Source: Pseudomonadota bacterium
Lineage (GTDB): Bacteria > Pseudomonadota > Gammaproteobacteria > Burkholderiales > SG8-39
Length of the DNA stretch: 64,000 nt
Reading direction: 5' to 3'
Assembly (NCBI GenBank): GCA_021811085.1
Contig: JAJZPQ010000018.1
Span: 1 to 64,000 of the forward strand
Part shown: one piece after another, positions 1 through 6,874 of the stretch
Layout: each line of letters opens with the position of its first letter
Numbering within the stretch: the stretch's first letter is position 1
Notes under the pieces: generated by a model
Database searches by the model: none
Told to the model about the DNA's origin: nothing
The model's input: only the letters and a program-made list of their open reading frames with translations
Translations under genes and position numbers: made by a program

Positions 1-95
1 AACCCGCCCCCCCCCAAAGTCGAGCTGCGCAAGCGCTTAGATCAAAACCGCAGGCCGCTTGCGCCGCGCCCACCGCGCCCTAGCTTTTAAGAAAG

Positions 96-126
96 ACCGT
101 CGTATTGACAAAGTCAATACGACGGT
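96..126. promoter_or_regulatory. Perfect palindrome and promoter of brnTA
   Basis: Two 14-bp arms (ACCGTCGTATTGAC and its exact complement) flank an AAA spacer. The left arm and spacer contain a consensus -35 hexamer TTGACA at 105-110. A TAAAGT -10 candidate at 128-133 lies 17 bp downstream. BrnA-type antitoxins autorepress their operon, so this is the likely operator. The predicted transcription start falls at or beside the brnT ATG at 139, so the mRNA may be leaderless; no Shine-Dalgarno is visible before that ATG. Confidence 0.7.
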
Positions 127-138
127 TTAAAGTGATTT

Positions 139-432
139 ATGGACATTAGCTTCGAGCTTCATGGCGACACGTTCCTATGGGATCAGGAAAAAGCAATTCA
201 GAATTTTAACAAACACGGCGTGAAGTTCGAAGAGGCTGCGACCGTATTTGGCGATCCGATGTTTAAACTGGACAACGCTGATCGCAACGACGAGAAACGT
301 GACGCAGCCATTGGCTTTGACGAGAGGGGCCGATTACTTTACGTGGTGCACATCGAGATCGAGGACGAGCACATCCGGATAATATCGGCGCGACGCGCCA
401 CTGATGCAGAGGAGTTTTATTATGCTAACTGA
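139..432 (+). CDS. brnT: BrnT family toxin of a type II toxin-antitoxin system
   Basis: 97 aa, the normal size for BrnT, a RelE-fold ribonuclease toxin that blocks translation. Family hallmarks are visible: the N-terminal FLWDQEKAIQNFNKHGVKF block with its NxxKHGV core, then VFGDP, and a C-terminal IRIISARRAT segment followed by the E..YY tail. The toxin gene precedes its antitoxin, as in known brnTA operons, and the two overlap by 11 bp. The gene lies downstream of a perfect palindrome with a strong -35 box, consistent with autoregulation. It sits at the edge of an accessory region. Assignment rests on motif and operon recognition. Confidence 0.9.
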   Translation: MDISFELHGDTFLWDQEKAIQNFNKHGVKFEEAATVFGDPMFKLDNADRNDEKRDAAIGFDERGRLLYVVHIEIEDEHIRIISARRATDAEEFYYAN

Positions 433-706
433 GAAACTGAAGAAGCGCCTGACAAAAGACCGGCCGATGACTCCGATTACCTTGCGCATTCCCGTCGACG
501 TGGTCGAGTCGCTGAAAGCGATTGCGCCAAAGCGCGGAATCGCCGGATACCAAACATTACTCAAGCTCTACATCAGCCAGGGCTTGCGCGCCGATGAGGC
601 ACAGTTTGCCGGCAGCTCGGCCGAGCGACTGGTCGAAGCCTTAAGGAAACGCGGCGTGTCCAAGAAACTGCTGGAAGAAGCCACGCGAGAATCAGCTCTA
701 AGTTAG
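422..706 (+). CDS. brnA: BrnA/CopG-like antitoxin
   Basis: 94 aa from the ATG at 422, which overlaps the end of brnT and has an AGAGGAG ribosome site at 408-414, seven bases upstream. An in-frame ATG at 404 has no such site and is not preferred. The ITLRIPVDVVESLKA segment followed by GYQTLLKLYISQGL is a ribbon-helix-helix DNA-binding pattern. The charged C-terminal part, roughly residues 60-94, would wrap the toxin. Expected role: neutralise BrnT and repress the operon at the palindrome. CopG-like is an equally fair family label. Confidence 0.85.
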   Translation: MLTEKLKKRLTKDRPMTPITLRIPVDVVESLKAIAPKRGIAGYQTLLKLYISQGLRADEAQFAGSSAERLVEALRKRGVSKKLLEEATRESALS

Positions 707-1281
707 GGTCGATTCTCGCGCGAGGCGTTCTACAAAATCGCGATTTCGAGCGGCCGTTTTTTTCTGCATGCAAAGGCCATGCTCAAAAAACCGCAAAACC
801 CGCAAGCCCGCCTCTGGCCTCCGGCCCAAAAGGCTTTACTCTAGTTTTTAGAGGAAGGCCTTTCTCTAAACCCCGGAAAATCTTGGAGCCGCCTAAGCGG
901 CTCTGGGGGGTTCCCCCCAGGACGCCGGAAAAGGCTGGCCCTAGGGCCGTTATTCAACGGTTCCCCGAGCCCCTTTTCGCGGCGCCCTGGTCCAAATTAG
1001 GCATGCCGGGCGGGTTCGACGCAAGCGACCGCGCTTCGAGCTTCAAGCGCTTTGCGCGCTCCCATGGCCGGATGCTCTTGGCTTCGGCGCGGCTTTCCAT
1101 GGTCCCAACTAGCCGCTTCTGCTCTGTGTTGCCCGTGGCTTGCGCCGCGTCGTCTCGTTTGGGTTTGTTCGTCCGTCCAACTCGGGAAGTTTTTACGCCA
1201 CCAAGTCTCACCGAAAACTAATCTAAATTCGACAAAAAAGACCCTAACAAAGAAAACCAAAAAAGCAAGAGCGAAAAAAAG
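707..1281. other. Non-coding stretch rich in small hairpins
   Basis: No convincing gene. Open frames here lack family features and ribosome sites. Several compact inverted repeats follow one another: TTAGAG arms around AAGGCCTT at 848-869, GAGCCGC/GCGGCTC at 886-892/897-903, and six G then six C around TT at 905-918. The right half (1220-1281) is strongly A-rich on the plus strand, which supplies the U-tract of the minus-strand terminator beside it. Confidence 0.5.
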
Positions 1282-1307
1282 AAACGCCAACCCGGAGGTT
1301 GGCGTTT
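1282..1307 (-). terminator. Intrinsic terminator (minus strand)
   Basis: Perfect 11-bp stem (AAACGCCAACC / GGTTGGCGTTT) with a CGGA tetraloop. On the minus strand it is followed by a run of seven T in a T-rich stretch (plus strand 1260-1281). It lies about 100 bp beyond the stop of the metallopeptidase gene at 1407 and probably ends that operon. Confidence 0.8.
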
Positions 1308-1406
1308 CAGGAACCGCGAGTTCCAAGTGTCGAATTTAGTCATCGGCGGCAAATTAACTTTCTCGAAATCTCTTAAAGAAGTCAACCCACCCGGACATGG
1401 GAAAAA

Positions 1407-2264
1407 TCACTGCGGCTTGATCTTCAAATACTTCCGAAACCGGCTCCTGATGCCATCGTCAAGGCGCGCATATTCCCCCGCGCAGCGCCGCGCTCGTTCC
1501 TCGGGCAAACCGACAAACTTGGCGGCGGACAGCCCCCGCGTCTGATTGGCGCCAAAGGCCCAGCACGCAAGGTTGTAAGTCCTCTGGTCGTCCAAGCTGT
1601 GCTCGTCGGCCAACAGCCGCTTGACCGCTTCTGGCGAGGATGCGGCTATATCCCGATTTTTCCCAAGCGCCCGGAAAAACCAAATCGTCGGCAGCACCAC
1701 CGGCACATCGCGCGGCTCCAAGAACTTCACGGAGTAATAGAGCGCGAATTGGTCAGCAACGTCCTCCTCCCTGCCCGTGATCGGCACGCGGTCGATGTCG
1801 ATCACCGCATGCCCAAGCTCGTGAAGGAAAATTCCCCAGACAACGCCGTCTACGAGTTTGGCAAAATGAGGGCGGTCGAGTCTCGACGCAAAATCTCCGT
1901 CGGCCTGAGCCAATTTGGCCACCAACTCAATCATCTCAAAACAGAACACCACCCGCGACCGTTGCGGGTCATAAAAAGCGTTTGGCTTTCCGCAAGACTC
2001 AAAACCAACGCTCAAGTCGCGGCGCAGATGCAGGCTCGCCTCAGTCAACTGGGCCATGCGCTCCGCCATTCTGGATTGCCGCAGAACGCCTTCCAATTTT
2101 GTCTGAAACTCGGTTGCGGGATTGCCGTAAAAGGGAACTGCACGACCCTTATATAGAAATTGCTCGAACGGCAGGGGCCCTAGAGCGTTGGCCGACGAGG
2201 CGCCCGCAATGAGCAGGGCAGCAACACAAGACAATTTAAGGCGCTTTGGCAACCGCTTCGGCAT
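1407..2264 (-). CDS. Secreted DUF4344-like zinc metallopeptidase
   Basis: 285 aa from the ATG at 2264. A longer open frame exists, but only this start gives a signal peptide: basic KRLPKRLK, hydrophobic core, likely cleavage after ANA near residue 27. The zinc motif HELGH is at residues 148-152 with a following acidic block EEDVADQF at 166-173, the layout of DUF4344 putative metallopeptidases. The remainder has no transmembrane segment, so a periplasmic enzyme is likely. Its start overlaps the end of the upstream PD-(D/E)XK gene by 29 bp, suggesting translational coupling. Substrate unknown. Confidence 0.75.
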   Translation of the reverse strand: MPKRLPKRLKLSCVAALLIAGASSANALGPLPFEQFLYKGRAVPFYGNPATEFQTKLEGVLRQSRMAERMAQLTEASLHLRRDLSVGFESCGKPNAFYDPQRSRVVFCFEMIELVAKLAQADGDFASRLDRPHFAKLVDGVVWGIFLHELGHAVIDIDRVPITGREEDVADQFALYYSVKFLEPRDVPVVLPTIWFFRALGKNRDIAASSPEAVKRLLADEHSLDDQRTYNLACWAFGANQTRGLSAAKFVGLPEERARRCAGEYARLDDGIRSRFRKYLKIKPQ

Positions 2265-2679
2265 GGCCGGGCCCAATGATATCCCACCGCTCCAGAAACT
2301 CTTCCGAGTCATACTTTTTCGGCTCCAGCCAAAAAGAGACTTTCCCTGCCTTTTCCGTGCGCAGCGCGAGTTTCTTAACGTCGGCCGGCCGCAAGATGTA
2401 CGCCTTGGGTATCTTGTAAATGTTATTGACCACGACCCAGTAATTGCCCATGACCTTGGACAAGCTTGACCCAACCGGAACGGGGTTGCGTTTGCTCAAC
2501 GCCTTCACCTGAACGCCAATAATCTTCGATCCCGCGCAGTCATACGCGATCAGATCAACGCCTCTCGCGTTTCGGGCGGTAGGCATGACGTTCCACCCTC
2601 TCAACGAAAGCTGATAGCAGCAGTAATAGAGACCGACGTTTCCAGTTACTTGCGGGTCGGGCTTTGGCGCGTCGTTCAT
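2236..2679 (-). CDS. PD-(D/E)XK-like nuclease-fold protein, unknown role
   Basis: 147 aa from the ATG at 2679; a GTG four codons upstream is an alternative, but AGGTGG lies eight bases before the ATG. The block GVDLIAYD followed by IIGVQVKAL matches the D...(E/Q)xK core of PD-(D/E)XK folds: D42, Q57 and K59, with the first acid replaced by Q as in some divergent families. The rest shows alternating strands typical of this small fold. It overlaps the secreted metallopeptidase gene. DNA cleavage is possible but unproven; proteins of this kind are often restriction- or repair-like. Confidence 0.6.
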   Translation of the reverse strand: MNDAPKPDPQVTGNVGLYYCCYQLSLRGWNVMPTARNARGVDLIAYDCAGSKIIGVQVKALSKRNPVPVGSSLSKVMGNYWVVVNNIYKIPKAYILRPADVKKLALRTEKAGKVSFWLEPKKYDSEEFLERWDIIGPGHAEAVAKAP

Positions 2680-2767
2680 GATATGCACCACCTTGGTCGT
2701 TGAAAGTTGACTTCCTCCTGCCCTGCGCTAAAAGTCAGTTTTCACAACAAAAATCGAAAAGGACAAC

Positions 2768-2950
2768 ATGACACAATCAGAAATCGAACAAAAACTTGCC
2801 TACCTCGAAGAATGGCTCGTGTTCATTACCAATCGAAAATTTTCCGGCGCAAAAACTCTTGAAGACCTTAAGAGGAACTCGGCCATCCTCGACGAAATCA
2901 GTAGCGAGATTGACGCCAGAAGGAATGCGGCAACATTACCCAGCAAGTAG
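2768..2950 (+). CDS. Small hypothetical protein
   Basis: 60 aa, highly charged and predicted helical (KLAYLEEWLVF, ILDEISSEIDARR). An AAAAGGA ribosome site lies just before the ATG. Its 3' end overlaps the convergent gene at 2936 by 15 bp. No family recognised; presence of a good ribosome site and clean start make it plausible as a gene. Confidence 0.5.
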   Translation: MTQSEIEQKLAYLEEWLVFITNRKFSGAKTLEDLKRNSAILDEISSEIDARRNAATLPSK

Positions 2951-3142
2951 ATTCTTGATTTGCGCGGCGAGGTTGCCTGCTCTTTCGTCTTTTTCTGGAT
3001 TGCCGGTCTTCTTGCTCAAATCAACTATCTCACCGTGCAGGATGGAGTCCGCAGATTGCCTTTCTTTGTCATGCTTCGACCGTAGCTCTTTAAGAATCGC
3101 TTTGACCGCGATTTGCATAGCTTTAAATTCTGTCTCGCTCAT
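2936..3142 (-). CDS. Small hypothetical protein
   Basis: 68 aa from ATG at 3142, chosen because GTGAGG lies about seven bases upstream; a GTG at 3154 is an alternative. Charged, probably all-helical (AVKAILKELRSKHDKERQ). It is convergent with and slightly overlaps the small gene ending at 2950. No family recognised. Confidence 0.45.
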   Translation of the reverse strand: MSETEFKAMQIAVKAILKELRSKHDKERQSADSILHGEIVDLSKKTGNPEKDERAGNLAAQIKNLLAG

Positions 3143-3466
3143 CCCTAGCCTCACTCAAAATGTCGTGGGCCGGATTGTGGCATACTTCCGAGCACATCAA
3201 CTCCGCGCCCAAAGTGGGCCAACCGCTCCGGGAAAAAGTTGATTTGACTGGCGCTTTGTTTGGGGGCTCCCCCTCACGGATTCGCCACCAAATCTTCCGA
3301 AAACCGCGCCAACGCTAGCTCTTGGCGGTTTTCGTTTCTCTTGCGCGGTGGTCCAAGAAGTGGGCCAATCGCGCCATGAAAATCCGCACGCAGCACCTCT
3401 ACAGCGTCACGATGCAGGCCGAAACGCCGAGTACGTGATAAAGGTTTTACCGCTAGTCGACGCTAC
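3143..3466. other. Intergenic region with a bulged hairpin
   Basis: No supportable gene. A stem of AAACCGcGCCAA (3301-3312) with TTGGCGGTTT (3322-3331) is followed on the plus strand by a T-rich tail and could act as a weak terminator. Sequence after 3340 looks like degraded coding DNA, but I cannot assign a family. Confidence 0.35.
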
Positions 3467-4606
3467 TCAGCGATTGATGTAACCCCAACTGTCACTCGTC
3501 TTGCTTCTAACTCGAACCGCCGCGACGCCCTCGGAGAAGTCGCTGCTTTGAGCAAACTGCGGCTTTATTACCATGCTGCCTTGCTTGTCGATATACCCCC
3601 ACTTGCCGGTCGCGGCGTCACCGGCTTGCACTGCCGCCAATCCACTGATAAAACCCCCTTCGCTGTTGAATTGCGGCGCGATCACAGTTTTGCCTTGTTT
3701 GTCGATGAAACCCCACCTGCCAGACTTGTCGTTACCGATCTGTACCGACGCGAGCCCTTCGGAAAAAGAAAGAAAATCATCGAACTGCGGCTTGATCACC
3801 ATGTTGCCTTGTTTGTCGATAAATCCCCATTTGCCAGATTTTTCGTTGCCTTGCCGGACTGCCGCGAGTCCCTCGGAGAAAGGAGAGCCTCGATCGAACT
3901 GCGGCTTGATCACCATGTTGCCTTGTTTGTCGATAAATCCCCATTTGGCTGTCTTCCCGGAGCCGATTTGAACCGCCGCCAATCCATCGGAAAACGGGGT
4001 CACCAATTCGAACTGTGGCTTGATCACCATCTTGCCGTCCTTGTCGATGAACCCCCACTTGTTGGTCTTGGTGTCGTTGATTTTCACTGCGGCTAATCCA
4101 TCGGCAAACGAACCCACCAAGTCGAATTGCGGGTTGATCACTGTCTTGCCTTCCTTATCGATGAATCCCCACTTAGCAGTCTTGCCTTCAACGATACGCG
4201 CTGGTGCCAATCCATCCGAAAAGGACGTCGCAAATTCGAACTGCGGCTTGATCACTACGTTGCCCTGCTTATCGATGAATCCCCACTTAGTAGTCTTGCC
4301 GTCGATGACTTGAACAGCGGCTAATCCATCAGAAAATGAGCTTGCAAATTCGAACTGCGGATCGATCACCATCTTGCCCTGCTTATCGATGAATCCCCAT
4401 TTCGCAGTCTTGCCCTCGATGACTTGAACAGCGGCTAATCCGTCAGAAAAACTGGATGAATTACTAAATTTCGGATCGATTGCAAAGCGTCCGGTCTGGT
4501 CAGTGATTGGAGGACTTGTTTGAGCAGTCGATAGGCTCGACGGTTCCGCTCCCCGTTGGCAACCAAGCAGAAGCGTGCAAAGGACTATCGCAATCAGCGT
4601 TCTCAT
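3467..4606 (-). CDS. WG-repeat lipoprotein
   Basis: 379 aa. The N-terminus is a lipoprotein signal: basic start, hydrophobic core and lipobox LLGC with Cys16. The rest is built from about eight near-identical units of 41-42 residues, each carrying KWGFIDKQG...VI.PQF...FSDGLA; nine WG dipeptides are visible. This is the bacterial WG-repeat family, thought to fold as beta-rich repeats exposed at the envelope; molecular function is generally unknown. Repeats are also near-identical at DNA level (period about 125 bp), implying recent expansion or recombination between units. No obvious operon partner. Confidence 0.85.
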   Translation of the reverse strand: MRTLIAIVLCTLLLGCQRGAEPSSLSTAQTSPPITDQTGRFAIDPKFSNSSSFSDGLAAVQVIEGKTAKWGFIDKQGKMVIDPQFEFASSFSDGLAAVQVIDGKTTKWGFIDKQGNVVIKPQFEFATSFSDGLAPARIVEGKTAKWGFIDKEGKTVINPQFDLVGSFADGLAAVKINDTKTNKWGFIDKDGKMVIKPQFELVTPFSDGLAAVQIGSGKTAKWGFIDKQGNMVIKPQFDRGSPFSEGLAAVRQGNEKSGKWGFIDKQGNMVIKPQFDDFLSFSEGLASVQIGNDKSGRWGFIDKQGKTVIAPQFNSEGGFISGLAAVQAGDAATGKWGYIDKQGSMVIKPQFAQSSDFSEGVAAVRVRSKTSDSWGYINR

Positions 4607-4621
4607 TCTTCGTCACCCCCG

Positions 4622-4838
4622 TCAATCCCGGACGGCCCCAATCAAATCCGCTCCCTGATTGCGAGCGTTGCTTACACGGGTACTTACTCGGTGGAAAGCA
4701 ATCGCGTCGTCAGCGTTTGGCCGTAGTAGTTCCATTGACTTGCCCGAATCCGTTAAGTTCCGATCTAACCAGTGCTCGGTTCGATCTGGGGATAGCACGA
4801 ACGGCATGCGATCGTGAATCTGTCCAAAGGTGTTGTTA
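4622..4838 (-). pseudogene. C-terminal remnant of a SRAP (YedK/HMCES-type) gene
   Basis: The minus-strand frame reads ...TFGQIHDRMPFVL, then WLD, LLRP and VSTRVSNARNQG before the stop. These are the C-terminal landmarks of SOS-response-associated peptidase family proteins, which crosslink abasic sites in single-stranded DNA; the HDRMP histidine belongs to the active site. Only about 70 residues remain. The N-terminal two thirds, including catalytic Cys2, are absent, and upstream sequence is unrelated. A dead fragment left by deletion or insertion in this accessory region. Confidence 0.7.
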
Positions 4839-4880
4839 GCCGGGCCTTTGCATTCGTGCGCGCCGCCAAGCGCACCAATG

Positions 4881-4909
4881 AAAAAGGCGACATCGAATGT
4901 CGCCTTTTT
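4881..4909 (-). terminator. Bidirectional intrinsic terminator
   Basis: Perfect 13-bp stem, AAAAAGGCGACAT paired with its complement around a CGA loop, with A and T runs at the ends so it can work on either strand. It lies 17 bp past the stop of the triheme cytochrome gene. Confidence 0.85.
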
Positions 4910-4925
4910 CGCCTCGACTAGCGCT

Positions 4926-5246
4926 TTATTTCTTATGGCATTTAACGCAATCGGCCGGCCCCTTCACGCTGAATGCTTTCTTGCCGTCATGGCAGGCGCC
5001 GCAGAACTTGCCTTCGTTCATCGCGGCCATGGTGATCTTGTCCTTGCCTTGCTTCATTTCGAACAGCTTGGGTTTGGTGTGGCAATCGGCGCATTTCGCA
5101 CCCTTGTCCGCGTGTAGTTTGCCATCGAAGTGAACCTTGCCCATGGGGCTAGCAAATTCCAGCGTCTTCCCTGGCGGAACCGCCATGACATTCCCAATCG
5201 AAAGCATAAGCGCCACGAATACCGCCAATATTCCCGCGAACTTCAT
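4926..5246 (-). CDS. Small periplasmic triheme c7-type cytochrome
   Basis: 106 aa from the ATG at 5246, preceded by a GGGGGTGA ribosome site; the 16-residue upstream extension is not needed. A signal peptide ends near NVMA. Three heme c motifs follow: CADCH, CGACH and CVKCH. The FDGKLHADKGAKCADC layout matches c(7)-type triheme cytochromes, which shuttle electrons in the periplasm. It is monocistronic with a strong terminator right after. Fits a facultatively anaerobic lifestyle. Redox partner unknown. Confidence 0.88.
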   Translation of the reverse strand: MKFAGILAVFVALMLSIGNVMAVPPGKTLEFASPMGKVHFDGKLHADKGAKCADCHTKPKLFEMKQGKDKITMAAMNEGKFCGACHDGKKAFSVKGPADCVKCHKK

Positions 5247-5424
5247 TTGGTCACCCCCTTGCTTGGTTAACAATGAACGAACCGTCAATAGCATAAACGC
5301 GGCGTCGGAACATGTCGTTGACCGGACACGCGCATATACCCATACCCATATTGTGGCTTTTTCACGGTCCCTTGTCCACTGTCAGGGGCACGTTGTCAGG
5401 GGCACGTGCCGGCCACATCCGAGT

Positions 5425-6042
5425 TCAAGCTTTCAGCCTGCGCCGCAATTCTTTCGCCAGCAATTCGATCTCCAACGCCGCCACCGAGCCCGCCGCAGGA
5501 AAACCGGTGATCGGCGTCTCCACGAACGCGACGCGCTGCCCGATCTGCGCCGACATGAAAGGCACGCCGGAATTCTGCAGCTCTTCCCGGATCTGCGCCG
5601 AAACCGCGGTACGCTGGGCCATGGTCAGGACCACCGCATAACGCGGGGACGAGCCCTTGCGCCCGCCCTCGCCGGCGATTTCGCCTAGCAGTTGCGCCGC
5701 CTCCATCGCCTCCCTCAAGTCAAACGGCGACGGTTTGCACGGAATCAGCACAAAGTCGGAATGCGCCAGGGCATCCAGATTCTTGCGCCGCCGGTAACCC
5801 GCGGTATCGATCACCACTCTTTGATACTCGCCGGCAAGCTTTTCTATGGTCTTGCCTATGCCTTTGCCCGTGTCCTGCAGAACGGGAACACCCAACACCT
5901 CCTGCCGGCATACGCTCAAAGAGGCCTGCGGGTCCGCATCGACCAGCACCGTCTTCTTGGTCTGCGACCAATACGCCGCGAGGCAGACCGCGAGCGTGGA
6001 TTTGCCGCAACCGCCCTTCGTAGAATAGAGCGAAACGATCAT
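5425..6042 (-). CDS. ParA/MinD-like ATPase, orphan
   Basis: 205 aa. Deviant Walker A KGGCGKST is at residues 9-16, with both the signature lysine and the P-loop lysine; the switch-like DADPQASL and the VVIDTAGYRRR segment follow. No N-terminal DNA-binding domain, so it belongs to the short ParA class that positions plasmids, chemoreceptors, carboxysomes or other cargo. No parB or cargo gene adjoins: neighbours are a cytochrome and a monooxygenase-like gene. Upstream (5380-5406) are two direct copies of TGTCAGGGGCACGT, but these lie past the stop and have no clear role. Confidence 0.85.
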   Translation of the reverse strand: MIVSLYSTKGGCGKSTLAVCLAAYWSQTKKTVLVDADPQASLSVCRQEVLGVPVLQDTGKGIGKTIEKLAGEYQRVVIDTAGYRRRKNLDALAHSDFVLIPCKPSPFDLREAMEAAQLLGEIAGEGGRKGSSPRYAVVLTMAQRTAVSAQIREELQNSGVPFMSAQIGQRVAFVETPITGFPAAGSVAALEIELLAKELRRRLKA

Positions 6043-6067
6043 AATCGGCTCAGGCCATGGGCTAAGT

Positions 6068-6370
6068 TCACACCGATTTGGATAGCAGTTCGAAGTGTTC
6101 GACCAGGGGCGGGCCGGCGAAATAAGGTCCGACCAGCGCGCGCCATTCCGCGAACGCGGCGGACTGGCGAAAGTCCACGGTGTGGTTTTCCAGCGTCCGC
6201 CAGAAAATCATCAACACGTAGCGCTCCGGAGACTCGATCCCCTTATTGATTTTGTAACCCATGCAGCCCTTGGCTTTGGCGATGACGTTCTGGGCGCCTG
6301 TTAGGATAGCCGCGTCGAATGCCGCCTGGGTGCCGGGTTTGATGCGGATATCCGCGATTTCGAGGATCAT
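6068..6370 (-). CDS. Antibiotic biosynthesis monooxygenase (ABM) family protein
   Basis: 100 aa starting MILEIADIRIKPG at 6370, with GGAG upstream; a 30-residue longer frame has no support. ABM-fold features include the initial beta strand, VLMIFWRTLENHTVDFRQS with the conserved W, and a C-terminal hydrophobic LVEHFE. Members are small dimeric oxygenases or stress proteins such as YgiN. It lies 25 bp upstream of the parA-like gene on the same strand and may be co-transcribed. Substrate cannot be inferred. Confidence 0.8.
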   Translation of the reverse strand: MILEIADIRIKPGTQAAFDAAILTGAQNVIAKAKGCMGYKINKGIESPERYVLMIFWRTLENHTVDFRQSAAFAEWRALVGPYFAGPPLVEHFELLSKSV

Positions 6371-6551
6371 TGCGCGTGTCTCCAGATATTCGTTGCTGGT
6401 TGAGGCAGTTCGGGCGCCCCTCGGAACAATCGAATCCAGCTGCAGAATCCGCGCCCTCACGCAGCCTACTACGAAGAAGTCAGGGAATAAAGTCCGGGGT
6501 CGGGGCTTCGTTTATAATTTCAACCTTGTATCTCCAGTCTGGTGCCGCGAC

Positions 6552-6872
6552 ATGCGTACAAAGTTCATAGCCCTGCTGCTCTGCGCCCTGCTGCTGCCGG
6601 CAGCCGCCATGGCCCAGTTGCGGCAAATTCCGGATACCGCCAAGCGCGGCCATATCACGCACATTCAGGACACCATCGTCGAAATCGACGGTCAGCAAAT
6701 GCGCCTGTCTGCCGGCGCGCAGATCCGCAGCCGGGACAATATGATCATGGTGCCGATGAGCCTGCCGCCGGGCTCGCTGGTCAAATACACGCTCGATGCC
6801 ATGGGCCAGATACACCGCGTCTGGCTGCTGACACCGGAAGAAGCCGCCGTACCCGACAAACCGGCGCAGTGA
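6552..6872 (+). CDS. Small secreted protein upstream of miaB
   Basis: 106 aa with a clear signal peptide ([11 protein letters not shown]..., cleavage near AMA at residue 21). The mature part is beta-rich: [21 protein letters not shown] and later [20 protein letters not shown], which resembles small OB-like or PRC-like beta modules but matches no family I can name. A TATAAT hexamer at 6513-6518 suggests a promoter just upstream. It ends 2 bp before miaB, so it probably leads the miaB-lnt transcript. Confidence 0.7.
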   Translation: MRTKFIALLLCALLLPAAAMAQLRQIPDTAKRGHITHIQDTIVEIDGQQMRLSAGAQIRSRDNMIMVPMSLPPGSLVKYTLDAMGQIHRVWLLTPEEAAVPDKPAQ

Positions 6873-6874
6873 AC

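Noticed and set aside
883-1339. Overlapping open frames downstream of brnA
   Set aside because: No ribosome site or family similarity; the sequence is hairpin-rich and then A-rich non-coding DNA.
3548-4324. Tandem repeats that could suggest a CRISPR array
   Set aside because: The period is about 125 bp and encodes WG protein units on the minus strand; no short repeats with unique spacers.
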